A DNA stretch of 64,000 nucleotides from Flavobacterium quisquiliarum (GCF_019308285.1 NZ_WWEM01000031.1:434001-498000); one strand, 5' to 3'. Counted from the stretch's first letter, positions 54,410 to 63,610 are shown. Made by a program: numbers and translations. Notes: a model not told the origin generated them from the sequence alone.

Positions 54410-56401
54410 ATGAATTTCCACGTAACTTCAGAATACAGTCCAAAAGGAGATCAGCCTCAAGCCATACAAAAATTGGCGCAAGGCGTAGTCGACGGAGAAA
54501 AATATCAAACTTTATTAGGAGTTACAGGTTCCGGAAAAACATTTACGGTTGCCAATGTTATACAAGAAGTACAAAGACCGACTTTAGTTTTGGCTCATAA
54601 CAAAACTTTGGCGGCACAGTTGTACTCTGAATTCAAACAGTTTTTCCCTAATAATGCGGTTGAATACTTCGTTTCTTATTACGACTATTACCAGCCAGAA
54701 GCTTTTATGCCTGTGACAGGAGTTTTCATTGAAAAAGATTTGTCTATCAATGAAGAATTAGAAAAAATGCGTTTAAGCACCACATCTTCCCTACTTTCGG
54801 GACGTCGTGATGTTTTGGTTGTAGCCTCTGTTTCTTGTTTATATGGTATTGGAAACCCCGTTGAATTCCAGAAAAACGTAATCGAAATTAAAAGAGATCA
54901 GGTTATTTCCAGAACTAAATTGTTACACAGTTTAGTGCAGAGTTTATATGCCAGAACTGAAGCCGATTTTAATCCGGGAACTTTTAGAATAAAAGGAGAT
55001 ACTGTAGAAGTTTATCCAAGCTATGCTGACGATGCATACAGAATTCACTTTTTTGGAGATGAAATTGAAGAGATCGAAGCGTTTGATGCAAAAACATCAC
55101 AGGTAATAGAGAAATTTCAAAGATTGACTATTTACCCTGCCAATATGTTTGTAACTTCTCCTGAAGTTTTACAAGGTGCTATTTGGCAGATTCAACAGGA
55201 TTTGGTCAAACAAGTAGATTATTTTAAAGAAATAGGAAAACATCTCGAAGCGAAACGTCTGGAAGAAAGAACCAATTTTGACTTAGAAATGATTCGCGAA
55301 CTAGGCTATTGTTCTGGAATTGAAAATTACTCACGCTACCTTGACGGACGTGAAGCTGGAACAAGACCTTTCTGCTTATTAGATTATTTTCCAAGTGATT
55401 ATTTAATGATTATTGACGAAAGTCACGTAACGGTTTCTCAAGTTCATGCTATGTACGGAGGCGATCGCAGCCGTAAAGAAAATCTTGTGGAATATGGTTT
55501 CCGTTTACCTGCCGCAATGGACAACAGACCTTTAAAATTTGAAGAGTTTGAAGCTTTGCAAAATCAGGTAATCTACGTTTCTGCAACTCCAGCTGATTAT
55601 GAATTGCAAAAGACAGACGGTGTTTATGTCGAACAGATTATTCGTCCAACTGGTTTGTTAGACCCCGTTATTGAAGTGAGACCAAGTTTAAATCAGATTG
55701 ATGATCTGATTGAAGAAATTCAGGTTCGTTGCGAATTGGACGAAAGAGTTTTGGTAACCACTTTAACCAAAAGAATGGCTGAAGAATTAGCCAAATATTT
55801 AACAAAAGTAAATATTCGATGCCGTTATATACATTCTGAAGTGGATACTTTGGAAAGAATTGAAATCATGCAGGATTTAAGAAAAGGTCTTTTTGATGTT
55901 TTAATTGGAGTGAACCTACTTCGTGAAGGTTTGGATTTACCTGAAGTTTCTCTTGTTGCGATTTTAGATGCTGATAAAGAAGGCTTCTTAAGAAATCACA
56001 GATCTTTAACACAGACTATCGGACGTGCGGCAAGGAATTTAAATGGTAAGGCAATTATGTATGCTGATAAAATTACGGCAAGTATGCAGCGTACTATTGA
56101 CGAAACCGAATACCGAAGAACCAAACAGATTAATTTCAATGTTCAAAACAATATAACTCCTCAGGCTTTAAACAAAAAAATCGACAGTGCCTTTACAAAA
56201 AATCCTTTGGTGGAATATGAATTAGGCCATCCAATTCCTGTGGCGGCAGAACCTGAAACAGCTTATTTATCTAAAGCCGAATTAGAAAAAATGATTCGTG
56301 AAAAACGTAAAACAATGGAAAAAGCAGCTAAAGAATTAGATTTCTTACAAGCAGCCAAACTTCGTGACGAAATCAAAAAACTACAGGAACAGCTTGCTTA
56401 A
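54410..56401 (+). CDS. uvrB: UvrABC excinuclease subunit B
   Basis: DNA damage recognition helicase subunit of nucleotide excision repair. Walker A TLLGVTGSGKTFT near residue 40, beta-hairpin YYDYYQPEAFMP, helicase motifs IIDESHVT, VSATPADYE and GVNLLREGLDLPEVSLVAIL, IGRAARN, and the C-terminal UVR motif (KELDFLQAAKLRDEIKKLQE) that binds UvrC. At 663 residues it is full length. uvrA and uvrC are not in the window. Its stop overlaps the convergent TerB-like gene by 4 bp. Confidence 0.97.
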   Translation: MNFHVTSEYSPKGDQPQAIQKLAQGVVDGEKYQTLLGVTGSGKTFTVANVIQEVQRPTLVLAHNKTLAAQLYSEFKQFFPNNAVEYFVSYYDYYQPEAFMPVTGVFIEKDLSINEELEKMRLSTTSSLLSGRRDVLVVASVSCLYGIGNPVEFQKNVIEIKRDQVISRTKLLHSLVQSLYARTEADFNPGTFRIKGDTVEVYPSYADDAYRIHFFGDEIEEIEAFDAKTSQVIEKFQRLTIYPANMFVTSPEVLQGAIWQIQQDLVKQVDYFKEIGKHLEAKRLEERTNFDLEMIRELGYCSGIENYSRYLDGREAGTRPFCLLDYFPSDYLMIIDESHVTVSQVHAMYGGDRSRKENLVEYGFRLPAAMDNRPLKFEEFEALQNQVIYVSATPADYELQKTDGVYVEQIIRPTGLLDPVIEVRPSLNQIDDLIEEIQVRCELDERVLVTTLTKRMAEELAKYLTKVNIRCRYIHSEVDTLERIEIMQDLRKGLFDVLIGVNLLREGLDLPEVSLVAILDADKEGFLRNHRSLTQTIGRAARNLNGKAIMYADKITASMQRTIDETEYRRTKQINFNVQNNITPQALNKKIDSAFTKNPLVEYELGHPIPVAAEPETAYLSKAELEKMIREKRKTMEKAAKELDFLQAAKLRDEIKKLQEQLA

Positions 56402-56802
56402 TTGTGCTGTTCCTGAAAAATTTCGATTAACACAATTGGATTAATTACTGTGTTCGGAGCTTTTCTCATCATTTCTAAAACACGTTTTACCGCAGACATA
56501 TTTAATCCCATTTGTAAAGCAATCTGCTGAATGGTTTGAAATTCTCTTTCGTGCAAAATGCCGTCGCAATGCATTAGTAAAGCCAGCCTATAAAATTGAT
56601 TGATGCGTTGTATCTCAGACGGTATCGGAAGTGACTTTGCCTCTTGATGAAATAAATCCTGAAATTCTTCTTCTGTGATATTCAACTCAACAGCGACAAT
56701 TCTTAAAAATTCAAGCTCTCGTTTATGCAAATGTCCATCTACAGTGGCGAGCGTAATCATTTCTAAAAGTAAACTTCTTTTTTCTGCTTCTGTATTCATC
56801 AA
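56398..56802 (-). CDS. TerB-family helical protein
   Basis: A 134-residue protein with two TerB-type helical hairpins: MITLATVDGHLHKRELEFLR, IVAVELNITEEEFQDLF and a second half LALLMHCDGILHEREFQTIQ, QIALQMGLNMSAV. The internal repeat DGxLHxRE is the TerB hallmark and probably binds metal. TerB proteins are part of tellurite-resistance and phage-defence-related systems, but alone the role is unknown. It converges on uvrB with a 4-bp overlap. Confidence 0.82.
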   Translation of the reverse strand: MMNTEAEKRSLLLEMITLATVDGHLHKRELEFLRIVAVELNITEEEFQDLFHQEAKSLPIPSEIQRINQFYRLALLMHCDGILHEREFQTIQQIALQMGLNMSAVKRVLEMMRKAPNTVINPIVLIEIFQEQHN

Positions 56803-56856
56803 TTTATTATTTTTAGCTAAAATATTGCTTTTAAATAAAAATACAAAACACGGATA

Positions 56857-57654
56857 ATGAAGAGGATTTTCTTGGCAGTTTTACTTCTATTTACTCTTAT
56901 TGGCAAAGCACAAAGCACTGCTTCAAAAAATGTATCTACTTTTACAATTGAAGCGCCTCAACTTAATACTTCAAAAAAAATATGGGTTTACCTTCCCGAA
57001 AATTATTCTAAAAACATTCAAAAAAAGTACAGCGTTATTTACATGCATGATGCCCAAAATTTGTTTGATGCCAAAACTTCTTTTTCTGGCGAATGGAATG
57101 TTGACGAAAAATTAGACAGTTTGAAAGCTCCTGTAATTATTGTAGGAATCGAACATGGAAATGAAAAACGAATTGACGAATTGACTCCTTTTAAAAATGA
57201 AAAATACGGCGGAGGAAATGCCGATAATTATTTAGAATTCATTGTAAAAATACTCAAACCTTATATTGACAAAAACTACAGAACCAAAACAAAAGCCAAA
57301 AACACCATTCTTTTTGGAAGTTCTCTGGGCGGATTAGTTTCCTATTATGGTGCTTTAAAATATCCTGAAGTTTTTGGAAAAGCGGGTGTTTTTTCGCCTT
57401 CTTTTTGGTTTTCTCCCGAGATTTATACTTTTACAGAAAAACAGCCTAAAATTAAGACTAAAATCTATTTCCTGTGTGGCGATAAAGAAAGTGACGATAT
57501 GGTAGACGATTTAAACAAGATGAAACGTTTATTAGACACCAAACGCTGTTATTGCCTTCATCTCGATAAAACTAAAATTGTAAAAGGCGGAGAACATAAC
57601 GAAAAACTTTGGCGCGATCATTTTGTTGAAGCGCTGCTTTGGCTGGGTTATTAA
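56857..57654 (+). CDS. Secreted esterase of the Fes/esterase D type
   Basis: A 265-residue protein with a signal peptide (FLAVLLLFTLIGKAQS). Alpha/beta hydrolase of the putative esterase group: VYLPENYSKNIQKKYSVIYM, HDAQNLFDAKTSFSGEWNVD, IIVGIEHGNEKRIDEL, nucleophile elbow LFGSSLGGLVSYY, GDKESDDMV and His in GGEHNEKLWRDHF. Members hydrolyse siderophore esters or short esters in the periplasm; no siderophore locus is visible. It is followed 28 bp later by the dipeptide epimerase gene. Confidence 0.85.
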   Translation: MKRIFLAVLLLFTLIGKAQSTASKNVSTFTIEAPQLNTSKKIWVYLPENYSKNIQKKYSVIYMHDAQNLFDAKTSFSGEWNVDEKLDSLKAPVIIVGIEHGNEKRIDELTPFKNEKYGGGNADNYLEFIVKILKPYIDKNYRTKTKAKNTILFGSSLGGLVSYYGALKYPEVFGKAGVFSPSFWFSPEIYTFTEKQPKIKTKIYFLCGDKESDDMVDDLNKMKRLLDTKRCYCLHLDKTKIVKGGEHNEKLWRDHFVEALLWLGY

Positions 57655-57682
57655 TTAACGAATAAAAAATACTTCTATAAAA

Positions 57683-58693
57683 ATGAAACTAATTTTAAGA
57701 GAATACAATCTCAAACTCAAACATACTTTTACCATTTCAAGAGAATCTATCGATTTTCAGCCTTCTTTAATTGTGGAATTACAAAGCGAAGGTTTTTCTG
57801 GTTTTGGAGAAGCGACTTCAAATCCGTATTACAATATTACAGTTCCAATGATGATGCAGGATTTGGAAAAAATCAGAAGTGTTATTGAAAGTATAGAAAA
57901 TGAAACTCCAGAAATATTTTGGGCCAAAATGCATCCGTATTTACAAGATGATATGTTTGCTTTGTGCGCTTTAGATTTAGCTTATAATGATTTGTATGCT
58001 CGCAAAAAAGGCAAAAAACTTTACGAATTGTGGAATTACACAACCGAAAAAAATCCGATGACGGATTATACAATCGGAATTGCTTCTATAGACAAAATGG
58101 TTTCTAAAATGCAGGAACTTCCTTGGCCGATTTATAAAATTAAACTGGGAACCAAAGAAGATATCGAAATTGTAAAAGAACTTCGTAAACACACCAATGC
58201 CGTTTTTAGAATCGATGCGAACTGTGGCTGGAGTGTTGAAGAAACAATAAACAACGCAGTTGAACTAAAAAAACTAGGTGTTGAATTCTTAGAACAGCCT
58301 ATGAAAGCCGATAATTGGGAAGGTCATAAAGAAGTTTTCAAACATTCTGTTCTTCCTGTCATTGCAGACGAAAGCTGTATTATTGAAGAAGATGTTCAAA
58401 AATGCCACAATCATTTTCATGGTGTGAATGTTAAACTGGTAAAATGCGGCGGTTTAACTCCCGGAAAACGCATGATTGAAGAAGCTAAAAAACTAGGATT
58501 AAGAACCATGGTGGGCTGTATGACAGAATCGACTGTTGGAATTTCTGCCATTGCACATTTACTGCCTCAACTCGATTATGTCGATATGGATGGAGCACTT
58601 CTTTTAGCAGAAGATATTGCAACCGGAGTAACCATAAAAGATGGCGTTGTCAGCTATTCTGATTTAAACGGAACAGGAGTTACACTTTTATAA
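57683..58693 (+). CDS. Dipeptide epimerase (L-Ala-D/L-Glu type)
   Basis: A 336-residue enolase-superfamily enzyme that inverts the second residue of dipeptides, chiefly L-Ala-D-Glu from murein. Catalytic and metal residues are visible: the KxK pair in YKIKLGT, Asp in RIDANCGW, Glu in EFLEQPM, Asp in IADESC, and a Lys in VNVKLVKCGG, with MVGCMTESTVG. It is followed by a PLP enzyme gene 2 bp later, so cotranscribed. Suggests recycling of cell-wall peptides. Confidence 0.88.
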   Translation: MKLILREYNLKLKHTFTISRESIDFQPSLIVELQSEGFSGFGEATSNPYYNITVPMMMQDLEKIRSVIESIENETPEIFWAKMHPYLQDDMFALCALDLAYNDLYARKKGKKLYELWNYTTEKNPMTDYTIGIASIDKMVSKMQELPWPIYKIKLGTKEDIEIVKELRKHTNAVFRIDANCGWSVEETINNAVELKKLGVEFLEQPMKADNWEGHKEVFKHSVLPVIADESCIIEEDVQKCHNHFHGVNVKLVKCGGLTPGKRMIEEAKKLGLRTMVGCMTESTVGISAIAHLLPQLDYVDMDGALLLAEDIATGVTIKDGVVSYSDLNGTGVTLL

Positions 58694-58695
58694 AA

Positions 58696-59718
58696 ATGAA
58701 AGTCGATAAATTTCCCGATCGCATTATTGAAATTGACCAAGAACAGTATTTGTATTTTGGCGGAACTGCCTATTTGGGACTTCCAACAAATGCATCATTT
58801 CAGAATTTAGTCGTTCAAAACATTTTAAAATGGGGAACTACTTACGGAAGCTCAAGAACTGCGAATATTCAATTAACCGCTTATGATGCAGGCGAAAGCT
58901 TTTTAGCTTCCCATGTTGGCTCAGAAAGCACTGTTACGGTTTCTTCAGGAATGCTTGCCGGAAAATTGGTTGTTGATTTAATGAAAAAACAAACCGATTG
59001 TTTTTTTCATTTGAATGATACACACAACGCTATTCAAACTGAAAATAGTCTTCCGGTATTCTTAAATGGAAATTTAAATAACCGTTTATTAGACTCAAAA
59101 ACTGAAAGAATAACAATTTTAACCGACGGTGTTCCTTCTTTTGAAACAAAACCTGCCGATTTATCTTTTTTAAAAAACATTTCAAAAAGCAAAGAAATTA
59201 CTTTAGTAATTGATGAATCACATTCGTTAGGAATTACTAATAAAAATGGCTGTGGAATCTACTCATCAATTTCATTTCCTCTAAAAAGAAAAATAATGGT
59301 TTCTTCATTAGGAAAAGCTTTTGGATTAACCGGCGGCGTTATTGCAGGAGATTTAGAATTCATTAATCAAATAAAAGAACTGGAAACTTTTACGAGCGCT
59401 GCTGGAATGAATCCTGCTTTTGTGCAAACACTTTCTGATGCTTCAGCAATTTATAATATGCAACATCAAAAACTGCTCGATAATTTAAATTACATTGATT
59501 CGATTTTAGTTAAAGACGGCAATGTAAAATTTGATAAAACTTATCCACTGATTTATTTATTATCCAATGAGTTAGTTGAAAAACTAAAACAGGAAAAAAT
59601 CATTATTGCCAGCTTTAGATACAAAAAAGAAGCTGAACCATTAAATCGAATTGTTGTTACTGCCAATCATTTAAAAGAAGATTTGGATAAATTAGTTAGC
59701 GTTTTAAATAAAAATTAG
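58696..59718 (+). CDS. PLP-dependent aminotransferase class I/II-like protein
   Basis: A 340-residue fold type I enzyme resembling 8-amino-7-oxononanoate synthase/KBL: YLYFGGTAYLGLPTNASF, WGTTYGSSRTANIQ, TVSSGMLAGKLVVDLM, LVIDESHSLGITNKNGCG and the PLP-lysine region VSSLGKAFGLTGGVIAGD. No adjacent biotin gene exists; instead it follows the dipeptide epimerase by 2 bp, and such pairs are usual in flavobacteria. The substrate is unknown; a role in amino acid or murein-peptide catabolism is inferred. Confidence 0.82.
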   Translation: MKVDKFPDRIIEIDQEQYLYFGGTAYLGLPTNASFQNLVVQNILKWGTTYGSSRTANIQLTAYDAGESFLASHVGSESTVTVSSGMLAGKLVVDLMKKQTDCFFHLNDTHNAIQTENSLPVFLNGNLNNRLLDSKTERITILTDGVPSFETKPADLSFLKNISKSKEITLVIDESHSLGITNKNGCGIYSSISFPLKRKIMVSSLGKAFGLTGGVIAGDLEFINQIKELETFTSAAGMNPAFVQTLSDASAIYNMQHQKLLDNLNYIDSILVKDGNVKFDKTYPLIYLLSNELVEKLKQEKIIIASFRYKKEAEPLNRIVVTANHLKEDLDKLVSVLNKN

Positions 59719-59739
59719 CTACAAGTTCACATTTTTTTT

Positions 59740-59792
59740 ATTCTCAAAAGATTATCAAAAATAATTCGTGAATTCGTGGCTAAAAAATAAAC
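59740..59792. repeat. Dispersed inverted repeat element (second copy)
   Basis: AAGATTATCAAAAATAATTC and GTGAATTCGTGGCTAAAAA at about 59748-59786 match the right part of the element at 63490-63527 and the core at 804-872; the left arm (about 59714-59740) is degenerate. Confidence 0.7.
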
Positions 59793-59794
59793 CG

Positions 59795-59802
59795 TACCTT
59801 TG
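59795..59802 (+). promoter_or_regulatory. -7 promoter box of the DUF1456 gene
   Basis: TACCTTTG, 13 bp before the ATG at 59816, directly behind the dispersed repeat; no TTG at the consensus spacing. Confidence 0.55.
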
Positions 59803-59815
59803 TAAAAAATAAACA

Positions 59816-60283
59816 ATGACAAATAACGATATACTTAAAAAACTTCGCGTGGCTTTGATGCTCCGTGATGACCAAATAGTTGAAATTTTAGAATTAGTAG
59901 ATTTCAGAATTTCAAAATCAGAATTGGGTGCTTTTTTTAGAGCCGAAGATCATCCAAATTATATGGAATGCGGCGATCAGGTTTTAAGAAACTTCTTAAA
60001 CGGACTAGTAATTCATTTAAGAGGAACTAAAGAAAATCCTAAAAACCCAAATGAAGTTTTAGCAAAGCATAAAGCTGAAATTCCGAAGAAAGAAACTTCT
60101 AAAGAAAGGCCAGAATTTAAAGCCACGCCAAAAGATTCAGAAAAATATAGAGGCGATCAAAGTGCATCAAAATCAGGTTCATCAACTGGAAAGCCTAAAA
60201 AGAAAGCATTTCCGAAAGGAAATGGAAAACCAGTTGTTGTAGAAAAAGTGGTTTTCAAAAACGGCAATAAGAAAAAATCGTAA
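59816..60283 (+). CDS. DUF1456 family protein (YehS-like, single domain)
   Basis: A 155-residue protein. Residues 1-70 match one DUF1456 domain (NNDILKKLRVALMLRDDQIV, FFRAEDHPNYMECGDQVLRN, FLNGLVIHLRG). E. coli YehS has two such domains; here the second is replaced by a long disordered Lys/Ser/Pro-rich tail (about 70-155, ending NGNKKKS). It may bind nucleic acid, from its basic tail; the function is unknown. Confidence 0.82.
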   Translation: MTNNDILKKLRVALMLRDDQIVEILELVDFRISKSELGAFFRAEDHPNYMECGDQVLRNFLNGLVIHLRGTKENPKNPNEVLAKHKAEIPKKETSKERPEFKATPKDSEKYRGDQSASKSGSSTGKPKKKAFPKGNGKPVVVEKVVFKNGNKKKS

Positions 60284-60297
60284 TTAGGGATTTAACA

Positions 60298-60625
60298 GCA
60301 ATCTCGATAGCTATCGGGAGCAAGTTTTTTTTCTTAAAAGACTAAATATAAACGCAAAGTTCGCAAAGCTATATGGATAAAGCTTTGCGAACTTTGCGTT
60401 TTAAAGAGACTCTAATTACAATCTGCATCTGAAATATAACCCGCGGTTTCAACCGCGGGAACGCCCAGAGATACATTGTGTTACATACATTGTCCACCCG
60501 TGGTTAAAACCACGAGCTATATTGAAATAAAAATCGAAAAAATTATTTATTTAGCTTTGCGAACTTTGCTTTTGCGGCTACAATTCTTTATAAAAATCTT
60601 TGCTCCCGATAGCTATCGGGATTGC
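60298..60625. repeat. Nested inverted-repeat region, gene-free
   Basis: Outer arms at 60298-60324 (GCAATCTCGATAGCTATCGG core) and 60598-60625 are inverse copies with one mismatch and one indel. Inside are a perfect 21-bp inverted repeat (60350-60370 and 60381-60401, cores AAACGCAAAGTTCGCAAAGCT), the palindrome CCCGCGGTT-TC-AACCGCGGG (60440-60459), and a GTGGTTAAAACCAC hairpin near 60500. A GCGAACTTTGC fragment recurs near 60560. No gene is present between 60284 and 60635. Confidence 0.85.
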
Positions 60626-60635
60626 GGTTAAAAAT

Positions 60636-61343
60636 CTATATCTTATTCTCCTCTATTTTATCAAAAAAAGCATCCTTAAAAGTCGCTCCAATTGGCAGTT
60701 CTTTTCCATTTATGAAAACCGAAAAATTATCCGTTGATTCGATGTGTTTTAAAGAAACCACATACGATTTATGAATCTGAATAAATTCATTTTCTGGAAG
60801 AGATTCTATTACATTTTTCAAAGAAGAATGCGTAATAATCTGCTGTTTTTCGGTATGAATGCACACATAATTTTGTAAACTTTCTGCGTACAAAATATCT
60901 TTCAAAAATACTTTCTGGAACTTATTCTTTCCATCCGTTTTAATAAAAAGAAAATCAGGAAGATTATTTTGATTTGAGATTTCTATTTTAGGCTCTGAAT
61001 TTAGTTTTGAAACGGCTTGATAAAAACGTTCAAACGAAATGGGCTTTAATAAATAATCAACTGCATTCAGCTCAAAACCTTCTAAAGCAAAATCAGGATA
61101 AGCTGTCGTAAAAATGACTTTTATATTTTTAGAAATAATCCTGGAAAGCTGTAAACCTGTTAACTGAGGCATTTGAATATCCAGAAAAATGACATCAACT
61201 ATTTGGGTATTCAAAAATTCTAATGCCTTTAAGGAATCATTAAAAACTCCTGCTTTTTCAAGAAAACTTACTTTTCCAATATAATTTTCTAATATTCTAG
61301 TTGCAGGAGGTTCATCATCTACAATAATGCATTTAAAAGCCAT
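60636..61343 (-). CDS. LytTR-family response regulator
   Basis: A 235-residue two-component regulator. The receiver domain (residues 1-120) has IIVDDEPPATRILENYI, phospho-acceptor Asp55 in VIFLDIQMPQL, and TTAYPDFALEGFEL with Lys in YLLKPISFERF. The C-terminal LytTR DNA-binding domain (about 145-235) includes ILYAESLQNYVCIHTEKQQI and FIQIHKSYVVSLKHIES. It follows the histidine kinase gene by 3 bp on the same strand. Confidence 0.93.
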   Translation of the reverse strand: MAFKCIIVDDEPPATRILENYIGKVSFLEKAGVFNDSLKALEFLNTQIVDVIFLDIQMPQLTGLQLSRIISKNIKVIFTTAYPDFALEGFELNAVDYLLKPISFERFYQAVSKLNSEPKIEISNQNNLPDFLFIKTDGKNKFQKVFLKDILYAESLQNYVCIHTEKQQIITHSSLKNVIESLPENEFIQIHKSYVVSLKHIESTDNFSVFINGKELPIGATFKDAFFDKIEENKI

Positions 61344-61346
61344 AGA

Positions 61347-62387
61347 TTAGTTTTTTAGTGGTATTTTTAAGTAGGTTTTAAAGGTATTATTTTCTTCTGT
61401 TTTTTCAAGAATAAATTGGTCTTTATACATGTATTCGAGTCTTTTCGTCAGGTTCTCAAAACCAATTCCGGTTGAAGAATAGTTTTCTCCATTTACATTA
61501 TAATTAAAAGTAGAAATCTCTAAAAATCCTTTTTTAATCTGAATTGAAATCAAGGCTTTCTCTTCTTTATCATTAAGTTTTCCATGTTTAAAAACATTCT
61601 CCACAAAATGAATTAAAGCCGAAGAAAGTATTCTTTCATTTGAATATTCTCCTTCAACAGAAAAATCCAGATACAACTGATCTTCAAAACGTTTTTTCTG
61701 TAAATGAATATAGTTCTGAATAAATTGAATTTCTTTTGAAAGTACCGCTTCATCTTTGTCAGTTTCGGTAATTACATATCGAAGCAAATCAGAAAGCACC
61801 AAAATATCATCCGCCATTTCATCTTCTTTTAAAACCAACTGACTGTAAAACGAATTCAGCGTATTAAATAAAAAATGCGGACTTACCTGTGCTTTCAACA
61901 TTTGAAATTCTGCTTTTTTATTCTCCAAAAGCAATTCCTGATTTTGTTTCTGAGAGTATTGAGACTGCCAGAATAAATAACTTAAGGCACTAAGAATAAT
62001 AGCTGGCAATCCATAAAAAAAATTATCTTTTATATAATAGGTTATTTCTCTGGTTTCTTCAAAATAATTATGCTCTCCAGTAATTTTGAACATAATTATT
62101 TCCTGCAAAAAATATCTCACACCTGCAAAAATCAGCAAAGAAACTGGAATACTTAAAAAGTAAAAATGGATTTTCTTTTTATTCAGAAACCAATCACAAA
62201 CGGTATAAAAGTTCAATATATAAACTACAAAAACAGATAGCATAAAGGTAGATATAACCCATAAATAAAGCTCAGTCTGCTGTACCATTGCCATTCGGTT
62301 ATTTATTCCGTAATCCCAAAGACAGTAGGTTAAAAACAATCCGAGGAAAAGAATAATATGATAGTAAAAAGGTATTTTAAGTTTCAT
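61347..62387 (-). CDS. LytS-like membrane histidine kinase
   Basis: About 346 residues from ATG 62387 (MKLKIPFYYHIILF). Four N-terminal hydrophobic segments (up to about residue 150) are followed by a coiled coil (QNQELLLENKKAEFQMLKAQ) and the His_kinase domain with VSPHFLFNTLNSFYSQL, the phospho-acceptor His. The ATPase region reads ALIHFVENVFKHGKL and STGIGFENLTKRLEYMY. The TTG at 62408 gives an unlikely longer start. It is cotranscribed with the LytTR regulator, a classic pair. Confidence 0.92.
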   Translation of the reverse strand: MKLKIPFYYHIILFLGLFLTYCLWDYGINNRMAMVQQTELYLWVISTFMLSVFVVYILNFYTVCDWFLNKKKIHFYFLSIPVSLLIFAGVRYFLQEIIMFKITGEHNYFEETREITYYIKDNFFYGLPAIILSALSYLFWQSQYSQKQNQELLLENKKAEFQMLKAQVSPHFLFNTLNSFYSQLVLKEDEMADDILVLSDLLRYVITETDKDEAVLSKEIQFIQNYIHLQKKRFEDQLYLDFSVEGEYSNERILSSALIHFVENVFKHGKLNDKEEKALISIQIKKGFLEISTFNYNVNGENYSSTGIGFENLTKRLEYMYKDQFILEKTEENNTFKTYLKIPLKN

Positions 62388-62609
62388 ATAAATCAATTGT
62401 AGGATCAAAAATACGATTATGACTTTAAAAGAAAATGATATTTATATGAAACCTCCTTTTTTTAATGATGAACATCTCAAAACGTTACACAAACATTTTA
62501 AAAGTGAAATTTGGATAGTTGGTCAAATGAAATTCAGTATTCATCAAAAATGAAAATACAGCTATAAATCTGCTGATACATTTGCAATGAATTTAAAAAC
62601 AAAATCATC

Positions 62610-63407
62610 ATGCAAAAAATCATTTTATTACTAGCAATTATTACGCTAAACTTAACTTCTGCTCAAACCAAGAAAAAACAAATTCTATTAATTGGGACGT
62701 TTCATTATGCTAATCCTGGTCTTGATGTTGCTCAGGTAAAAAGTTTCGATATTTTATCTGAAAAGAGCCAAAAAGAACTTGAAATAATGACTGACAAAAT
62801 CAAGAAATTTGGTCCTGATAAAATATTTGTAGAATGGGAATTTAGCAAACAAGCCGACTTAAACAAGTTTTACAATAAGAACACTGACAGTCTTTTTAAA
62901 ACTAATAAAAGCGAAATTACACAACTAGCACTTCGTACCGCTAAAAAACTGAATCACAAAAAATTATACGGAATGAATCTTTATACTTCTTTTCCATATG
63001 ACAGTTTAATGATGGCAATGGAAAAAGCAAACCAGAAGGATTTAATGAAAAGAAACAATGAGTCAACAAAAAAGTTTGAAAAAGATCATAATGAAAAAAT
63101 AGCAAAAAGTTCATTACAAGAAATGATGCTGTATTACAATACAAAACAAGCCGAAAATGAAAATCTGCAATGGTATCTGGAAATAGCAAACAGAGCAGGA
63201 AATCCAGATGATTTCTCAGGACCGTCTTTAGTTTCAAATTGGTACAAAAGAAATTTATATATGTATTCTTTAATTCAGAAATTGACGGAAAGCACAGATA
63301 ATAAAATAATGATTTTAGTTGGCGCTGGTCATGCTGCGATTATTAGAGGCTTTATAGAACATGATCCTACATTCCAAATTGTAGATTTGGCAACTGTTTT
63401 GAAATAA
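62610..63407 (+). CDS. DUF5694 (TraB/GxxH-like) exported protein
   Basis: A 265-residue protein with a signal peptide (IILLLAIITLNLTSAQ). The TraB/PrgY-like signature is present: ILLIGTFHYANPGLDVAQVK (GTFHxxNPG) near residue 25, DKIFVEWEFSKQADL, and late ILVGAGHAAIIRGFI. These glycine-His motifs are shared with Tiki/TraB metalloproteases; this branch (DUF5694) is uncharacterised. It has no operon partner; on the left it diverges from the LytS/LytTR genes. Confidence 0.82.
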   Translation: MQKIILLLAIITLNLTSAQTKKKQILLIGTFHYANPGLDVAQVKSFDILSEKSQKELEIMTDKIKKFGPDKIFVEWEFSKQADLNKFYNKNTDSLFKTNKSEITQLALRTAKKLNHKKLYGMNLYTSFPYDSLMMAMEKANQKDLMKRNNESTKKFEKDHNEKIAKSSLQEMMLYYNTKQAENENLQWYLEIANRAGNPDDFSGPSLVSNWYKRNLYMYSLIQKLTESTDNKIMILVGAGHAAIIRGFIEHDPTFQIVDLATVLK

Positions 63408-63414
63408 TTTTTTT

Positions 63415-63605
63415 TTAACCGCAAAGCACGCAAAGGATTACGCAAAGTTCACAAAGTTTTTTTGCCACGAATTCACAAATTTTATTTTCAAAGATTATCA
63501 AAAATAAAATTTGTGAATTCGTGGCTATTTTCAACATATAGCTTTGCGAACTTTGCATTTATACTCACAATACTTGGTAAAAATCCTCGCGTGCTTTGCG
63601 GTTAA
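63415..63605. repeat. Three-tier nested inverted repeat, 191 bp
   Basis: Outer arms 63415-63431 and 63589-63605 are perfect 17-bp inverse copies (TTAACCGCAAAGCACGC). Middle arms at about 63442-63456 and 63542-63556 (GCAAAGTTCxCAAAG core) pair with one mismatch. Inner arms 63464-63488 and 63501-63525 are perfect over 25 bp (core GCCACGAATTCACAAATTTT) around a 12-nt loop. The region lies between the DUF5694 and sucC genes. The inner core is the same as in the elements at 804-872 and 59740-59792; the middle core recurs at 60350-60401. Confidence 0.92.
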
Positions 63606-63610
63606 ACAAA

